A DNA stretch of 64,000 nucleotides from Candidatus Melainabacteria bacterium (GTDB lineage: Bacteria > Cyanobacteriota > Vampirovibrionia > LMEP-6097). The first letter of the stretch is position 1. Every line of letters begins with the position of its first letter. The stretch is taken from positions 20,600 to 84,599 of the forward strand of contig DUDT01000012.1 of assembly GCA_005110385.1 (NCBI GenBank). The letters run 5' to 3'. Of the stretch, positions 36,184 to 44,818 are shown one piece after another. Under the pieces are notes generated by a model. It had not been told where the DNA came from. It made no database searches and saw nothing but the letters and a program-made list of their open reading frames with translations. The translations under genes and the position numbers were made by a program.

Positions 36184-36785
36184 GCAAATGTCACAAGTTC
36201 TCTGTTCCCAGCGGTATTGAAAGTATGGTTTCCGAGTGCTATGTTATTAACATTTTGAGAAGGATCATTAAAAGCATAACCTGCTCGGAATCCAGTTGCT
36301 GCCATTATTTTAATCGTTTGATCAGAAGATTTACCAGAAGTTTGTAATTGTTTTTTAAGTTCCTCTGAATTTAAGGCTAGGTTTAGTGCCTGTAAAGCTT
36401 TTTCTCGATTAGCTGCTGATAAAGGTGTATTTAATTTCCCTTGAGCATATGGTTGGTATTGGTTTGGTGCTTCAATGATATCCTTTAGGCTAGTGCCTTT
36501 GGCACCGAACACGCCAGGCTTTACTTTTCCTGATTGAACTAATGCGTATCTATTTAATATTGATTTAATGACAGCTGCTTCTCCTAGAACCCCTTCGCCA
36601 CCAGCTTCTGCGTGAGCTAGTCTTAGGAGTGATTCTTGTTCTTCAGCATTTATTTTTAAATTGCCTAGGTCTATGTTTGTGCTTGGGGTTGTTGGGGCGT
36701 TGGTTGTGCTTGGCTGGGTTGAAGGGGTGCCATTGAATAAAAAAGCAAATGGATTGGGAAAAGAGGGTAGTGGTAATGTCGTCAT
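36180..36785 (-). CDS. SleB/CwlJ-type cell-wall hydrolase with N-terminal NP motif
   Basis: Residues 48-130 read LLRLAHAEAGGEGVLGEAAVIKSILNRY then IIEAPNQYQPYAQGKL, the Hydrolase_2 pattern of SleB, CwlJ and related wall hydrolases, with the acidic pair in AEAGGEG. The start MTTLPLPSFPNPFAFLFNG (NPFAFLFNG at 11-19) is followed by a Pro/Ser/Thr linker. There is no Sec signal, which is odd for a wall hydrolase. Its ATG lies 3 nt past the stop of the next upstream minus-strand gene, sharing the same N-terminal tag. Confidence 0.78.
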   Translation of the reverse strand: MTTLPLPSFPNPFAFLFNGTPSTQPSTTNAPTTPSTNIDLGNLKINAEEQESLLRLAHAEAGGEGVLGEAAVIKSILNRYALVQSGKVKPGVFGAKGTSLKDIIEAPNQYQPYAQGKLNTPLSAANREKALQALNLALNSEELKKQLQTSGKSSDQTIKIMAATGFRAGYAFNDPSQNVNNIALGNHTFNTAGNRELVTFA

Positions 36786-36788
36786 GTT

Positions 36789-37472
36789 TTATGCAGTTGT
36801 TAGGCTTCTATTGTTTGTTGTAGCGACTGTGCTATTTCCATAACTTGGCTTTTGCACAGAGTGTACTATTGGGCTGTAATTACCTATAAAGCTTATATAC
36901 TCCTCTAATGTGGAGGACTTAGCCGTTTTAGAGTCATTATCAATTAGGCGAATTTCATATTGACCAGTTTTTTGGTTGCGAACAGCAGTTACCATTGCAG
37001 CATGATTGTTTTTATCTTTCCCACCAGCAGCTAAGTCATCTACTGATAGCCCAAGGTTTGCTTGGGTTGTTGTTGTTATAATGTCACCGACCTTAAGGCG
37101 GCCGTCATCAAAGGCGGCTTGTAAGTCCTGTATTCTTAGACCTTTGAGTTTTGGGTCTGCTGGTAAATTGCCGATCAAGTTACCACCAGATGCTGCACCT
37201 AATTCTTTTTGGAGGAATTGCATAGCGGTCATAGACGTTTCAACGCATCCACCGGATCTGGTGAGCCTCCCGCGAGTCCAAGCACCAAGTTCTTTTGTTT
37301 TATCAAATCCACTTAATATTTCTGCAAGTCTTAAATCTTTGGCACTAAGTGCTTGATTGGTATTTGTGCTTGTTAATGCTGGAGTGTTGTTATTACTTGT
37401 CGCAGTGTTTTGATTTGGATTTCCTTCAAATAAAAAGGCGAAGGGATTAAAAGCTGGTAGAGGAAAAGACAT
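36789..37472 (-). CDS. Cys/His hydrolase-like protein with N-terminal NP motif
   Basis: Start ATG 37472 (MSFPLPAFNPFAFLFEG) aligns with the neighbour and has GGAG 9 nt upstream; an in-frame ATG at 37487 is a weaker alternative. Candidate catalytic residues are Cys in SGGCVETSMTAMQFL and His in KNNHAAMVTAV, with LKVGDIITTT resembling the PGD strand of NlpC/P60 proteins. This suggests a peptidase or amidase of the papain-like fold, but similarity to named families is weak. A linker of Asn/Thr residues connects tag and domain. Confidence 0.62.
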   Translation of the reverse strand: MSFPLPAFNPFAFLFEGNPNQNTATSNNNTPALTSTNTNQALSAKDLRLAEILSGFDKTKELGAWTRGRLTRSGGCVETSMTAMQFLQKELGAASGGNLIGNLPADPKLKGLRIQDLQAAFDDGRLKVGDIITTTTQANLGLSVDDLAAGGKDKNNHAAMVTAVRNQKTGQYEIRLIDNDSKTAKSSTLEEYISFIGNYSPIVHSVQKPSYGNSTVATTNNRSLTTA

Positions 37473-37603
37473 AGTTAGTAACTCCATGAATATAAAGGTG
37501 GCGTTAAATAATTATTTATACTTACTTTATATCAAAAGGTATTAATTTGTTAAATTTAGGACTAACTTGAGATTAAGAAAAAAACTCCTTATTATGAGTA
37601 TTG

Positions 37604-37621
37604 TTTTCATTAAAATGAAAA
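37604..37621. promoter_or_regulatory. Short perfect palindrome in the divergent region before rplU
   Basis: TTTTCATT and AATGAAAA flank a 2-nt spacer in the 190-nt gap between the tagged hydrolase gene and rplU. It could be an operator; its AT content makes chance possible. Confidence 0.4.
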
Positions 37622-37675
37622 TAAATCTAAAAATATTTCAAGGAAAATGAGCCTGAATGGTATAATTCATCCTCT

Positions 37676-37981
37676 ATGTACGCAGTTGTTGAAATATCTG
37701 GAAAACAGTTCAAGGTCGAAGAAGGTCGCTTTATAGATGTAGACCTTCAGGCAGATGCTACTGAGTTTTCTTTTGATAAGGTTTTATTAGTTTCAGATGA
37801 TTCTGGCGTAAAGTCTGGTGCTCCATTCTTGAAGGGTGCAAGTGTCAAAGCTAAGTTAGTTAAAAATTTCAAAGACAAAAAAATTATAGTTTTTAAACAA
37901 AAGCCTAAAAAAGGTACAAGATTGAAGCAGGGTCATAGACAGCAATATAGCCGCGTGATGATTGAAAAAATTGAAGCTTAG
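37676..37981 (+). CDS. rplU: 50S ribosomal protein L21
   Basis: MYAVVEISGKQFKVEEGRFIDVD, DKVLLVSDD, GAPFLKGASVKAKLV and FKQKPKKGTRLKQGHRQQYSRVMIEKIEA are the L21 signature. 101 residues, complete. It ends 3 nt before the convergent NlpC-like gene. In most bacteria rplU is immediately followed by rpmA; that link is broken here. Confidence 0.96.
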   Translation: MYAVVEISGKQFKVEEGRFIDVDLQADATEFSFDKVLLVSDDSGVKSGAPFLKGASVKAKLVKNFKDKKIIVFKQKPKKGTRLKQGHRQQYSRVMIEKIEA

Positions 37982-37984
37982 TCT

Positions 37985-38893
37985 CTATGCGTTTGCAATC
38001 TGTTTAGTCATTTCTGCGTAAACTATTGCTCCAGTTGATGATCCAGCACCACTTCTGTTTTGGGGGGCATTGGCTTTTTCTGCTCTTTGGATGACATCGT
38101 CATTGATAGTTGCTAATGTCAGTGATTTATTTGGTTTTAAAAAATAACTAAGATCCTCTACTTGTGTACTAGTTCCAATTCCACTATTATTGCCTTCTTG
38201 AACTTTTTTATTAAAATTATGGGGACCAAGAATTTCAAATTTAATATTCCCTTTCTCATCTTTCCAAGCTTTAGAAATAATGGCGACGTGTCCTTCACCC
38301 TCACCAGTTTTATCATTAGTTCCAGAGTAAGTAAAAATCTTACCAGTTAATTCCTGATTAATCTGTTCTGAAGTTTTTCCTTTTAATGAATTTACGTAAG
38401 TTGTATCTACTTTAAAACTTTTACCTAGACCTGCGTTTTTGATAGCTCCAGAGAAGCCAGCTGTTCTTTCTTCTAGAGTACCTTTGTTGACATAAGCATA
38501 ATCTTTAAGAGGCTCTAGTTTATCAAAGTCTTCTTTTGTTAAATAGTTGGCTAGAAAATTCCATGGACCAGTACAGCAATCCATGCCTTTAGCCTTTTTG
38601 CGATCCCTTATGGGATCTATGTTGTTATAGGTATAACCATCTTCAACTGCCGCTTGGTAAAACTGTTTTGCTGAATTTACGAATGCTCCTCCGCTTGAGT
38701 TATTTCCTTGCTGTGTGCTGGTGTTTTGTGTCAGCGGAGACGAAGGACTATTCGTGGTATTTCCTTGTTGATTAGGAGAATTAGTAATCTGACCAAAAAC
38801 ATTGTTGCTTGGGTCTGGGTAATTATTAGACGTTAAAGTACTATTTTCTAATAGATAAGCGTATGGATTGAAATAAGGCGATGGGGCTATCAT
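37985..38893 (-). CDS. NlpC/P60-like cysteine peptidase paralogue with NP motif
   Basis: Paralogue of the protein at 34580: GMDCCTGPWNFLANYLTKEDFDKL matches GMDCVTSLWGFMKNYLTPEDFAKL, and GEGHVAIISKAW matches GGHVSVISDAW (Cys106, His202). Shared RERTAGFSGAIKNAGLG-type and RAEKANAPQ-type segments extend over the whole domain, so the pair arose by duplication. It starts MIAPSPYFNPYAYLLEN with the NP motif at 9-17, then a long Asn/Gln/Ser/Thr linker (to about 68). A wall-hydrolase role is inferred. Confidence 0.72.
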   Translation of the reverse strand: MIAPSPYFNPYAYLLENSTLTSNNYPDPSNNVFGQITNSPNQQGNTTNSPSSPLTQNTSTQQGNNSSGGAFVNSAKQFYQAAVEDGYTYNNIDPIRDRKKAKGMDCCTGPWNFLANYLTKEDFDKLEPLKDYAYVNKGTLEERTAGFSGAIKNAGLGKSFKVDTTYVNSLKGKTSEQINQELTGKIFTYSGTNDKTGEGEGHVAIISKAWKDEKGNIKFEILGPHNFNKKVQEGNNSGIGTSTQVEDLSYFLKPNKSLTLATINDDVIQRAEKANAPQNRSGAGSSTGAIVYAEMTKQIANA

Positions 38894-38947
38894 TAGATTT
38901 TTCTACTACTAGACAAAGCTTTGTTTTGTTAAAATTTGACGATGAGT

Positions 38948-40066
38948 TTAAGCTGGTACGCTGAGTCCACTCAAACCTTGCCTAAATGGTTTTATTGCAT
39001 TTTCTGCAACAGTATTGCTAAACCTGCCAAATTGATACATGCCGCCTTGGACTATGGGCTTTGCTTGCTCAGTAATTTTTTTACCTTCATCTGCAAGAGT
39101 TTGCCCAGCTCCTTTTAATTTTTTCTGATGGAACCTAGATTCAGCGGAATATTGTTCTATACTGTTGAATTTTTTATTACCAAGGACTCTGTCTCCGACT
39201 CGAATTTCAAGATCTTTGAGCTTTGAACTCGCAGTATTCCACGAATGAGAATCCTGCTGATTGCGAATTAAATCTTTAGCATTAAGATCCTTGAGGTTCT
39301 CTCCAATCCTTAAGTTGAAGTTTTGTTGAGTATTTTCAATAGCTTGCCTTAAAGACGCATTATCTGTACCTATTTTTCTTACTTGCTTTAATGCATCAGT
39401 CATGGCCATTTCTTTAAAAGCATCACCCTCTTTGAATTTAACCGTGAGGTTTTTGATATCATCCCAGTAACTAGCTTTCATTATGCTACTTAGATCATCA
39501 GTTAAAAGATTTTCGGCAATTTTTACTCCTTTACTATTAGCTTTTGCGGCATCAAAAGCTAAGGTAAAACCTTTATTGAGGTCTCCGATATTACCAACTG
39601 TTTTTTGTGCTCCCTTAAAGACTTCTGTTAATTTTGTAACATCTACTGCGGCTCCAAGTACAGGTATTGCTGAACCAAAGTAAGTCGCTGCTTCAAACAT
39701 TGTGCCAACTCCAAAGCTACCATCTTGTAATGATCTTGCAAGAATGGATACACCGGATGTTAAGTCTGTAATAGCATCAAGAGGATTTACTAATGATTTA
39801 ACCATACTACCTGCGATACCTGCAATAGAATCAACTTTAGCGTTTGGATCAATTGCTGCAAAAGTTTCTCCGACAGTGGCAGCTCTGATAAAATCACCTA
39901 CAGCACCAAAAAAACCATCTTGACCTTTTGTATCTGTAATATTACTGAAGAGATCTTTTTTCTCCCCAGCGTCAAAAAATCCGAAAGCATCTGTTATATT
40001 GTCAATTTCACTGGTAATTAAACCAGGTCCTAAATTATTTAATCGAATTCCACTAAGTGCGTTCAT
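38948..40066 (-). CDS. Unknown protein, 372 residues, with hydrophobic patches
   Basis: Not recognised. Gly/Ala-rich amphipathic stretches (SIAGIAGSMVKSLVNPLDAITDLTSG, FEAATYFGSAIPVLGAAVDVTK) are followed by a charged helical C-terminal half. No signal peptide. The pattern of Gly/Ala-rich membrane-active segment plus helical tail recalls secreted pore-forming or toxin-delivery proteins, but there is no diagnostic motif. It stands between the hydrolase island and the divergent plus-strand pair at 40262. Confidence 0.6.
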   Translation of the reverse strand: MNALSGIRLNNLGPGLITSEIDNITDAFGFFDAGEKKDLFSNITDTKGQDGFFGAVGDFIRAATVGETFAAIDPNAKVDSIAGIAGSMVKSLVNPLDAITDLTSGVSILARSLQDGSFGVGTMFEAATYFGSAIPVLGAAVDVTKLTEVFKGAQKTVGNIGDLNKGFTLAFDAAKANSKGVKIAENLLTDDLSSIMKASYWDDIKNLTVKFKEGDAFKEMAMTDALKQVRKIGTDNASLRQAIENTQQNFNLRIGENLKDLNAKDLIRNQQDSHSWNTASSKLKDLEIRVGDRVLGNKKFNSIEQYSAESRFHQKKLKGAGQTLADEGKKITEQAKPIVQGGMYQFGRFSNTVAENAIKPFRQGLSGLSVPA

Positions 40067-40261
40067 ATGTGTAGACCTGTTAATTAAAAAGCAAGGGAAA
40101 TAATTTATTTATACATATTTTTTTAATTTTTATTTCTATGGAAATTTTTAAAATAAATCAAAAAGATATGTAAATACTTTCTGGCGAGAATCATTGTAGT
40201 TATTAAGGTATAAATTCACGATTTTAATTATTGTCGATTGAATTTATTTCATTAATAATAT

Positions 40262-40945
40262 ATGTCTATGAAATTAGGTTGGGAATTAGGAGAATGGGCT
40301 GGAAAAGCTTTCCTTCAGACTTTTAGGAAGAATATTCCAGAAGTTTTCAGTAAAGGAACTGCTGCTCTTAAATATGGTTTACTCCCAGAAGCTAATGCCG
40401 CCAAAACTATTATTGCCAAAGGATTAACGGGTGACTCTGCGGAACTTGCAACAACAGGAGCTAAAATAGCAGAAACTTTATGGTGGGCTCCAGTGCTTGC
40501 TAGGGGTGGTGGAATGCTAACTGATGGTCTTCAGCTTTGGTCAGTTGTTAAAGCTGCTGACGGTAATGAGTGGACTGCAAGTGAAAATATTGATCAACTT
40601 GCAATGAAAGGTACTGCTGTAGCTCTAGGAGCTGCTTCCATGAAAGTGAAAAATCCTTATCTGAAGCTGGGGTTGAGATTATCTTCTTTGGGAGTAGGTT
40701 TGGGTAATGATTTTGTTGAAAGTGCCATAGATTCTTCAAGGGGTAAGGCAAACTGGTTAGATAAAATAGCCTTTTTGGGTAATTTTGGAACCGTATATAC
40801 TGATCAATATGGATTTGACCAAGGTAGTTATAGCCCTATCCGCCAATATTACAACAAAAGGGATCAAGAAAGCGGTGTTTTTAACTATGGTAAGGCACGT
40901 TTCTATCAAGAAAAAGAAGAAAACGAGTTGTTAACTGAGTCGTAA
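40262..40945 (+). CDS. Unknown protein, 227 residues
   Basis: Not recognised. Mixed Ala/Gly/Leu-rich segments (GGMLTDGLQLWSVVKAA, LAMKGTAVALGAASMKVKNPYLKLGLRLSSLGVGLG) could be amphipathic or membrane-associated; the last 50 residues are hydrophilic. The gene runs straight into the next ORF, whose ATG begins on the base after its TAA stop, so the two are an operon. Confidence 0.62.
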   Translation: MSMKLGWELGEWAGKAFLQTFRKNIPEVFSKGTAALKYGLLPEANAAKTIIAKGLTGDSAELATTGAKIAETLWWAPVLARGGGMLTDGLQLWSVVKAADGNEWTASENIDQLAMKGTAVALGAASMKVKNPYLKLGLRLSSLGVGLGNDFVESAIDSSRGKANWLDKIAFLGNFGTVYTDQYGFDQGSYSPIRQYYNKRDQESGVFNYGKARFYQEKEENELLTES

Positions 40946-41689
40946 ATGGTACTAAAAAGGATTAGCCGAAATATAATTTCGTCTCCTAGCTTAGCTGGGA
41001 GACTAGGTAACGTTGTTACTGTTGATGAAAACAGTGAAATTTCAAGAGCATTAGATACGGGAGATTCTCGCAGTAAGCTTGCCTTGTTATCAAAATCTAA
41101 TTTACCAAGCACTGTATTGGATCAAACAGCTTCTATCATTAACCAAACTGGTAAGTTAGTTAATAATTCTGGTGGCACCTTATCCAAATTAGTTAACAAT
41201 TTTATAACTAACCCGCAGCAAGCTGGAAGGAAGACTTTAATCTCTTATCTTTCACCTGTTCTAAATCTATTTTCGATCACTAAATATATTAGTGCCTTGA
41301 GGGGATTTATGACTGGCAATGCAAGGCAATCAGTCGCTGATCTTATTAGTGGCTTAATCTTAAATTCAGTAGCTGGTGATTCAAAAAAACTTGCACTTGC
41401 AAATTCGCCTGATCAGGCGAAACAATTATTTCCAAATTCCTTGATTAAATTATTAGGTATTGGAATTATGGAATTTACTAAACAGCTTGACAGTGGTTCT
41501 GGCAGGCTCAATAAACTTGGAGGTAGCGAATCTATGCGCTGGGGAGTAAATAGTTTATTTACAGAAGTATTCGGTCCAATTCAAGGGCTTTTCAACACAG
41601 CTTTGTTTGGTCGAGGAAAAGTTTCAACTCCAGATGTCGATTTCGCGGAAAAAATGGTAATTCCTCCATTGGCAAGCCCTCAAAATTGA
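40946..41689 (+). CDS. Unknown protein, 247 residues
   Basis: Not recognised. It starts MVLKRISRNIISSPSLAGRLG, has Asn/Gly/Ser-rich middle parts and several moderately hydrophobic helices (LISYLSPVLNLFSITKYISALRGF, ADLISGLILNSVAG). It directly abuts the upstream gene with zero spacing. Downstream is a decayed transposase. Confidence 0.6.
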   Translation: MVLKRISRNIISSPSLAGRLGNVVTVDENSEISRALDTGDSRSKLALLSKSNLPSTVLDQTASIINQTGKLVNNSGGTLSKLVNNFITNPQQAGRKTLISYLSPVLNLFSITKYISALRGFMTGNARQSVADLISGLILNSVAGDSKKLALANSPDQAKQLFPNSLIKLLGIGIMEFTKQLDSGSGRLNKLGGSESMRWGVNSLFTEVFGPIQGLFNTALFGRGKVSTPDVDFAEKMVIPPLASPQN

Positions 41690-41710
41690 GAATAAGTGGA
41701 AACCATTCAG

Positions 41711-42080
41711 CTAAGGAGAAGCTTTAGCACTCATTAGAATTTTAATATTTAATTTACTCAAAGCTTGAAAGTACTTATCACTACCGTATTCAGTGTCTTG
41801 ATTGCGGTGAATGGTAGTTGGAGAAAGGTTTTCTTTATGAATCACATGGTGGAAAGCTTTAATTGTTAAATCAGCATCATGCTTCTTTGAGATTGAGAAG
41901 CCAATTATGTGCTTGGTGTAAATATCTATGAAAGAATTTAAAGCAACAGCAAATCTACCCCTAGAGTGTCTGATTTGCTAAGCCTTTTCTAGATTGTGTT
42001 TGCTTAGATAGTATACTCTTCTGATGCCTGAGACACGCTGAAGCCATCATTCTTAACTCGATGTAGTAATGCGTCTATTC
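41711..42080 (-). pseudogene. Decayed IS transposase (HTH plus rve integrase fragment)
   Basis: On the minus strand one frame reads GFSVSQASEEYTI, a helix-turn-helix-like start, then stops, and further on RGRFAVALNSFIDIYTKHIIGFSIS, HDADLTIKAFHHVIH and IHRNQDTEYGSDKYFQAL. The latter matches the integrase core of IS3/IS481-type elements (D in IDIYT, HSDRGxQY-like HRNQDTEYGS, KGxP-like SAKASP). At least three in-frame stops, the loss of the central Asp context and the missing Glu show it is dead. No terminal inverted repeats or target duplications could be identified. Confidence 0.75.
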
Positions 42081-42083
42081 CGA

Positions 42084-42986
42084 TTAGCCAGTAAGAGCAT
42101 TCCAATAATTACCAAGCCCTTCTTTAACTCCATCATTGGTTAGTAAACCTGCGACGGCTACTGCACCAATTCCCCAGCCAATAGGATTCCAGAAATTTAG
42201 AGCACCCACAGCAGTAAGTCCTCCTGTTGCCAGTGCTCCAGCTATCGGTATTCCCGCTCCTACTACTCCCGCGGTGACAACCTTGGTCGCATTCTTGTTA
42301 AATTTTTCTTCATTGTCGATTTTTGTTTCAATTGAGCTAAGTTTTGTCGTAAAAGCATCATCAGTCGATAAAGCTTTTAATGAATTGGATATAGATTTAG
42401 CTATTTCTGGATTAGCCTTAAGTATGGTAGCGTAATTTCCATCTAAAATCTGCTCTGCACTATAGATACTTCCTTGTAATTTTCCATTCAATTTTTCTTT
42501 CAAACTTGCTTTCAAAGAAGCCTTTAAAGATTCTGGTAGAGAGTTTAGATCATCTAAAGCTTTAGTTATTTTCTCTACAGAATCACCAGTTTCTTTCAAT
42601 GATTCCAATATAGTGCGCTTATATCCTATATATTTATTAATATCTCCATTGTTAACACCAATTTTTTCTCTTGCTGTTTTAATTAAATCATCAACATTGT
42701 GTCCACCATCTTTCTCCTGTCCTTTTAGTTTTAATTCATATAATCTAATAAGTTCTGAGTTAGATAGGATTTTTTGGAGTTGAGCATCTTTTGTGACGGC
42801 TTCTGATTTGTTCGGTGTCCCAGTGGGTTCTTTTGAGTTCGTAAAGGGATCGTATGGTACTGCGAATTGTGTTGATGTATTTGTTTCAGGTGAAAGCAGT
42901 GAACCATAAATATTGGCAAATGAATTGCTGCCACTGTCTTGGCTTCTATTTGTTAATGATGAGTTAGCTATTAATGATCCTGACAT
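42084..42986 (-). CDS. Unknown protein with C-terminal hydrophobic hairpin
   Basis: Not recognised. A Ser/Thr/Asn-rich start with VPYDPFTNSKEP leads to a long helical region (residues about 60-225), and the end holds two hydrophobic Gly/Ala-rich segments (VVTAGVVGAGIPIAGALATGGLTAVGAL and PIGWGIGAVAVAGLL) followed by NYWNALTG. This layout resembles membrane-inserting secreted proteins such as type III translocators or pore-forming toxins, by shape only. Its stop codon abuts the IS remnant, so the original 3-prime end may be altered. Confidence 0.6.
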   Translation of the reverse strand: MSGSLIANSSLTNRSQDSGSNSFANIYGSLLSPETNTSTQFAVPYDPFTNSKEPTGTPNKSEAVTKDAQLQKILSNSELIRLYELKLKGQEKDGGHNVDDLIKTAREKIGVNNGDINKYIGYKRTILESLKETGDSVEKITKALDDLNSLPESLKASLKASLKEKLNGKLQGSIYSAEQILDGNYATILKANPEIAKSISNSLKALSTDDAFTTKLSSIETKIDNEEKFNKNATKVVTAGVVGAGIPIAGALATGGLTAVGALNFWNPIGWGIGAVAVAGLLTNDGVKEGLGNYWNALTG

Positions 42987-43041
42987 GATTTTACCTTTTA
43001 TATATACAAATAATTATTCTTTTTTTTTTGATAATGTGTTA

Positions 43042-44460
43042 TCAAGCTTCTACTGATGTTTTTAAATTTTGCAGTCTTTTTATGAGTTCTTCTTTGACCC
43101 GATCATTATCGATGTAAGCCGTGTTTGTCTTGTTATCTTTTGTGAATATGTTAGTTGGGTCGACTTTGCTTACTACCCCACTAGAATTAGTTATTTCAAT
43201 TGGCGTTGTGACAAGGAATAATATTAAGGAGTTGACGGCATTTTTGCTGCCCAATACGTCACTTGCTTTTGCTAAAGCTTCGTTAGCATTATTATATTTG
43301 AGGTCATTATTGAGAACTTTTTCTAATGAGTTGATACTTTTCTTGATTAGAGTTTTTTGTTCAAGAGTTTTTGCAGATGCTTTTAATGCGGCAACTAATA
43401 CTGGTTCTTTACCTTTTAGTGTATTTAGTTGTGTCATGAAATCTTTACGTTGCTTAACTATGTCTGATTCATACATTCTTGTATAACTGTGTGCAGAATT
43501 TGGATCTTGGGCATTATTGATTGCTAATTTTGCATATTTTGTAAATGTTTCATCGCCGATTTGAGTTCTCCAATTCATATTATCCATCTGGAAAATAAAT
43601 TCTTGTGAGGCTTCAGTCTTGTTTCCAGAGTAGGCTGTCTTTTCAGAACCATTTCGAATTACAACTTTTGTCCCATCTTTAGCCATGAGGCGCATCATTT
43701 CAGGAATGATATATTTTTCCATTTCGACGTTGAGAGGATTCTCTGCATCCTTGGTTTTTAAAGTAGAATTCAGAGCTTGATTCATGACTTCATAGTTGTG
43801 TCTTCTTTTACCACTGCTGAGTTTAGTGTCAAAAATTGAATTTTGCAATTCAATATTGTAAAGATAATCTCTGAAGAAGCCAAGTTGAGACAGGGATGAA
43901 TCAAAAGTTTTGTTTTTAATTTTTGCTTCTGCTTGTGCTAAGGTTTCTTTGTAAGATGAGTTACCAGTAATGGTTTTATAATATGACACTAAGTTCTTAT
44001 TGTTAAGCGAGCTTATTGGGGTATTTTCTATATTTGTTTTAGTTTCATCTAAATCAATCTGAGAAACTTGATAATCAGAAGGTTTTACTGTTGCATATTG
44101 ATCAAGGTAGCTTTGATTTGGTCCTTGGCTTGTGAAGAAAGAAGAGAAAGGATCAATGCTTTTTCCAAATTGACCAGAATTTATATTGCCGCCTGTAAAA
44201 GATCCGTAAGGATCTGTAAATTTTGGTAAGCTTGAATGAGTTGGACTATTAGTTGTTGGTTGATATAGATCGGTAAGAGGAGGTAATTGTTGACTACTGC
44301 CTCTTGTGCTTGTATATGGATCACTGAACGTCGGTGATATCTTTGTAGTCCCTGTAATATTTGTGTATGGATTGAAATCACTTGGACTTGATTCATTCGT
44401 GCCAGTTAATATATTCTGATACACTTCAGAGCTATTAAAATTAGCGTTAACTCTAGTCAT
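43042..44460 (-). CDS. Unknown 472-residue protein with N-terminal DPY-type repeats
   Basis: Not recognised. The first 110 residues carry a degenerate repeat about every 20 residues: FNPYTNITG, FSDPYTSTRG, LTDLYQPTTN, FTDPYGSFTG, IDPFSSFFTS. The next protein at 42084 has a single DPFTNS of the same kind, which links the two genes. The remainder is mostly helical and charged. No signal peptide. It is immediately upstream of the 42084 gene on the same strand (56 nt gap), suggesting one transcription unit. Confidence 0.62.
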   Translation of the reverse strand: MTRVNANFNSSEVYQNILTGTNESSPSDFNPYTNITGTTKISPTFSDPYTSTRGSSQQLPPLTDLYQPTTNSPTHSSLPKFTDPYGSFTGGNINSGQFGKSIDPFSSFFTSQGPNQSYLDQYATVKPSDYQVSQIDLDETKTNIENTPISSLNNKNLVSYYKTITGNSSYKETLAQAEAKIKNKTFDSSLSQLGFFRDYLYNIELQNSIFDTKLSSGKRRHNYEVMNQALNSTLKTKDAENPLNVEMEKYIIPEMMRLMAKDGTKVVIRNGSEKTAYSGNKTEASQEFIFQMDNMNWRTQIGDETFTKYAKLAINNAQDPNSAHSYTRMYESDIVKQRKDFMTQLNTLKGKEPVLVAALKASAKTLEQKTLIKKSINSLEKVLNNDLKYNNANEALAKASDVLGSKNAVNSLILFLVTTPIEITNSSGVVSKVDPTNIFTKDNKTNTAYIDNDRVKEELIKRLQNLKTSVEA

Positions 44461-44565
44461 CTTGTTATATATAAAGGTTAATAAAAGAAAAAATTTATTA
44501 TAAAAGTTTTTATCAAATATCTTATTTATTCTGTTTTATATAGTTAAGGAAAGAAAATATTAATT

Positions 44566-44802
44566 ATGTCAGGTACAAATGTCAATGGTTTTCAAAATTG
44601 GGTTAATAATGGTGCTCAATCTCTCTATCAAGGTTTTATAGATGCTACTGCTAGGCTATCTGATCAGCCAGAGAAGATAGCTGCAGCTACTCAGCAATTT
44701 CAAAGATTCAGGGCAATGTTTGAGGGTATGAATCAAGTTAATGCTTCATATACTGATTCTGAGTTTCGTAAAGCTAGCGAGTGGAAGAATATACGTGCTT
44801 AG
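44566..44802 (+). CDS. Small helical protein, 78 residues (needle-like by shape)
   Basis: Not recognised. MSGTNVNGFQNWVNNGAQSL then YQGFIDATARLSDQPEKIAA and a second helix to the end. Two amphipathic helices joined by an S-D-x-P loop at about residue 31 in a protein of 78 residues without signal peptide is the architecture of type III secretion needle subunits; direct similarity is too weak to claim homology. It heads a row of four small plus-strand genes. Confidence 0.6.
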   Translation: MSGTNVNGFQNWVNNGAQSLYQGFIDATARLSDQPEKIAAATQQFQRFRAMFEGMNQVNASYTDSEFRKASEWKNIRA

Positions 44803-44818
44803 GTGAGGATGAAATATT

